This document shows positions 5,719 through 6,122 of a DNA stretch of 6,122 nt, piece by piece. Source of the stretch: Betaproteobacteria bacterium. GTDB taxonomy: Bacteria; Pseudomonadota; Gammaproteobacteria; Burkholderiales; Casimicrobiaceae. Below the pieces are notes generated by a model, which had not been told where the DNA came from, made no database searches, and worked only from the letters and a program-made list of their open reading frames with translations. The translations under genes were made by a program, and so were the position numbers. How positions within the stretch are numbered: the first letter of the stretch is position 1; every line of letters starts with the position of its first letter. Location: the NCBI GenBank assembly GCA_005883655.1, contig VBDA01000371.1:2129-8250 (forward strand), written 5' to 3'.

Positions 5719-6122
5719 ATGTCCCCGGTTTCGATCGCCGCGACTATGCGCGAGCCGTTCCTGAAGCTCGAAGGCATCCGCAAGACCTTCGGCCGCTTCA
5801 CAGCACTGGAAACCATCGGGCTGGCGGTCGAGCGTGGCGAGCTGGTCACCTTTCTGGGGCCCTCGGGCTGCGGCAAGACGACCTTGCTGCGCATCATCGC
5901 CGGGCTGGAGACGCAGGACGCCGGAACCATCGTCCAGGGCGGGCGCGACATTTCCCGGCTTCCGCCCATGAAGCGCGACTATGGCATCGTGTTTCAGTCC
6001 TACGCGCTGTTTCCCAATCTCACTATTTTCGACAACGTTGCTTACGGACTGGTCAACCGCCGCAAAGGGCGCGACGAAATCCATCGCCGTGTCGGCGAAT
6101 TGCTGAAGCTGGTCGGGTTGCC
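5719..6122 (+). CDS. phnT: ABC transporter ATP-binding protein (PhnT-like), 3' end beyond window
   Basis: Cytoplasmic ATPase subunit of the importer fed by the upstream binding protein. The frame is open from ATG 5719 to the right edge (134 codons). Visible parts are the N-terminal strand FLKLEGIRKTFGRFTALETI (14-33), Walker A GPSGCGKT (47-54), GLETQDAGTI, and the Q-loop FQSYALFPNLT (Gln93). The DNVAYGL segment that usually follows in MalK/PotA/FbpC-like ATPases is also present. Signature, Walker B and any C-terminal regulatory domain lie outside the window. The PhnT assignment comes from position behind an AEP-type binding protein; the sequence seen would fit other spermidine/iron-type importers. 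The start has only a weak upstream GGATAA; ATG 5746 (residue 10) is an alternative. The terminator at 5654-5679 separates it from phnS, so it depends on readthrough or on its own promoter, which I could not identify in 5680-5718. Confidence 0.9.
   Translation, partial: MSPVSIAATMREPFLKLEGIRKTFGRFTALETIGLAVERGELVTFLGPSGCGKTTLLRIIAGLETQDAGTIVQGGRDISRLPPMKRDYGIVFQSYALFPNLTIFDNVAYGLVNRRKGRDEIHRRVGELLKLVGL

Noticed and set aside
4867..6084. 405-codon minus-strand frame
   Set aside because: Antisense to phnS and phnT and running through the terminator. It has no recognisable motif, and the plus-strand genes explain the region.
1..6122. CRISPR array, tRNA/rRNA, insertion sequence, attachment site or replication origin
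   Set aside because: No regular repeats, cloverleaf-like segments, terminal inverted repeats or transposase motifs were found; the whole window is explained by one metabolic locus.

Overview
The window reads as one phosphonate-catabolism locus from a GC-rich proteobacterium. A beta-proteobacterial (Burkholderiales-like) origin is inferred from the resemblance of the binding protein, the regulator and phnX to families I recall from that group. No similarity search was run. I see no mobile element, tRNA, rRNA, repeat array or sign of recent transfer. The window is cut inside a gene at both ends.

Layout. A divergent regulatory region (about 4345-4593) separates two gene sets. Leftward (minus strand), in order: phnX, phosphonoacetaldehyde hydrolase (4344-3514); a GntR/FadR-family regulator of the PhnR type (about 3480-2725); a class-III PLP-fold enzyme best read as the PbfA-type (R)-1-hydroxy-2-aminoethylphosphonate ammonia-lyase (about 2598-1177); and a Na+/phosphate cotransporter-family protein (1193 to beyond the left edge). 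Rightward (plus strand): a periplasmic 2-aminoethylphosphonate-type binding protein (4594-5637), a strong intrinsic terminator (5654-5679), then the start of the cognate ABC transporter ATPase (5719 to beyond the right edge).

How the genes fit together (inference from families and synteny). The ABC system imports an aminoethylphosphonate. The PLP enzyme makes phosphonoacetaldehyde from the hydroxylated compound, and PhnX cleaves that to acetaldehyde and inorganic phosphate. The Na/Pi-family carrier could then dispose of surplus phosphate. The regulator is encoded inside the operon it probably controls.

Most notable points: a perfect 19-bp inverted repeat, ATTGTATA-CAA-TATACAAT (4376-4394), which matches FadR-type operators and covers the -10 of a near-consensus phnX promoter; altered PLP-fold motifs and a five-cysteine cluster in the lyase-like enzyme; no PhnW transaminase in view; a terminator splitting the binding protein from its ATPase; and a 17-codon leader ORF with a strong Shine-Dalgarno sequence whose stop overlaps the start region of the lyase gene.
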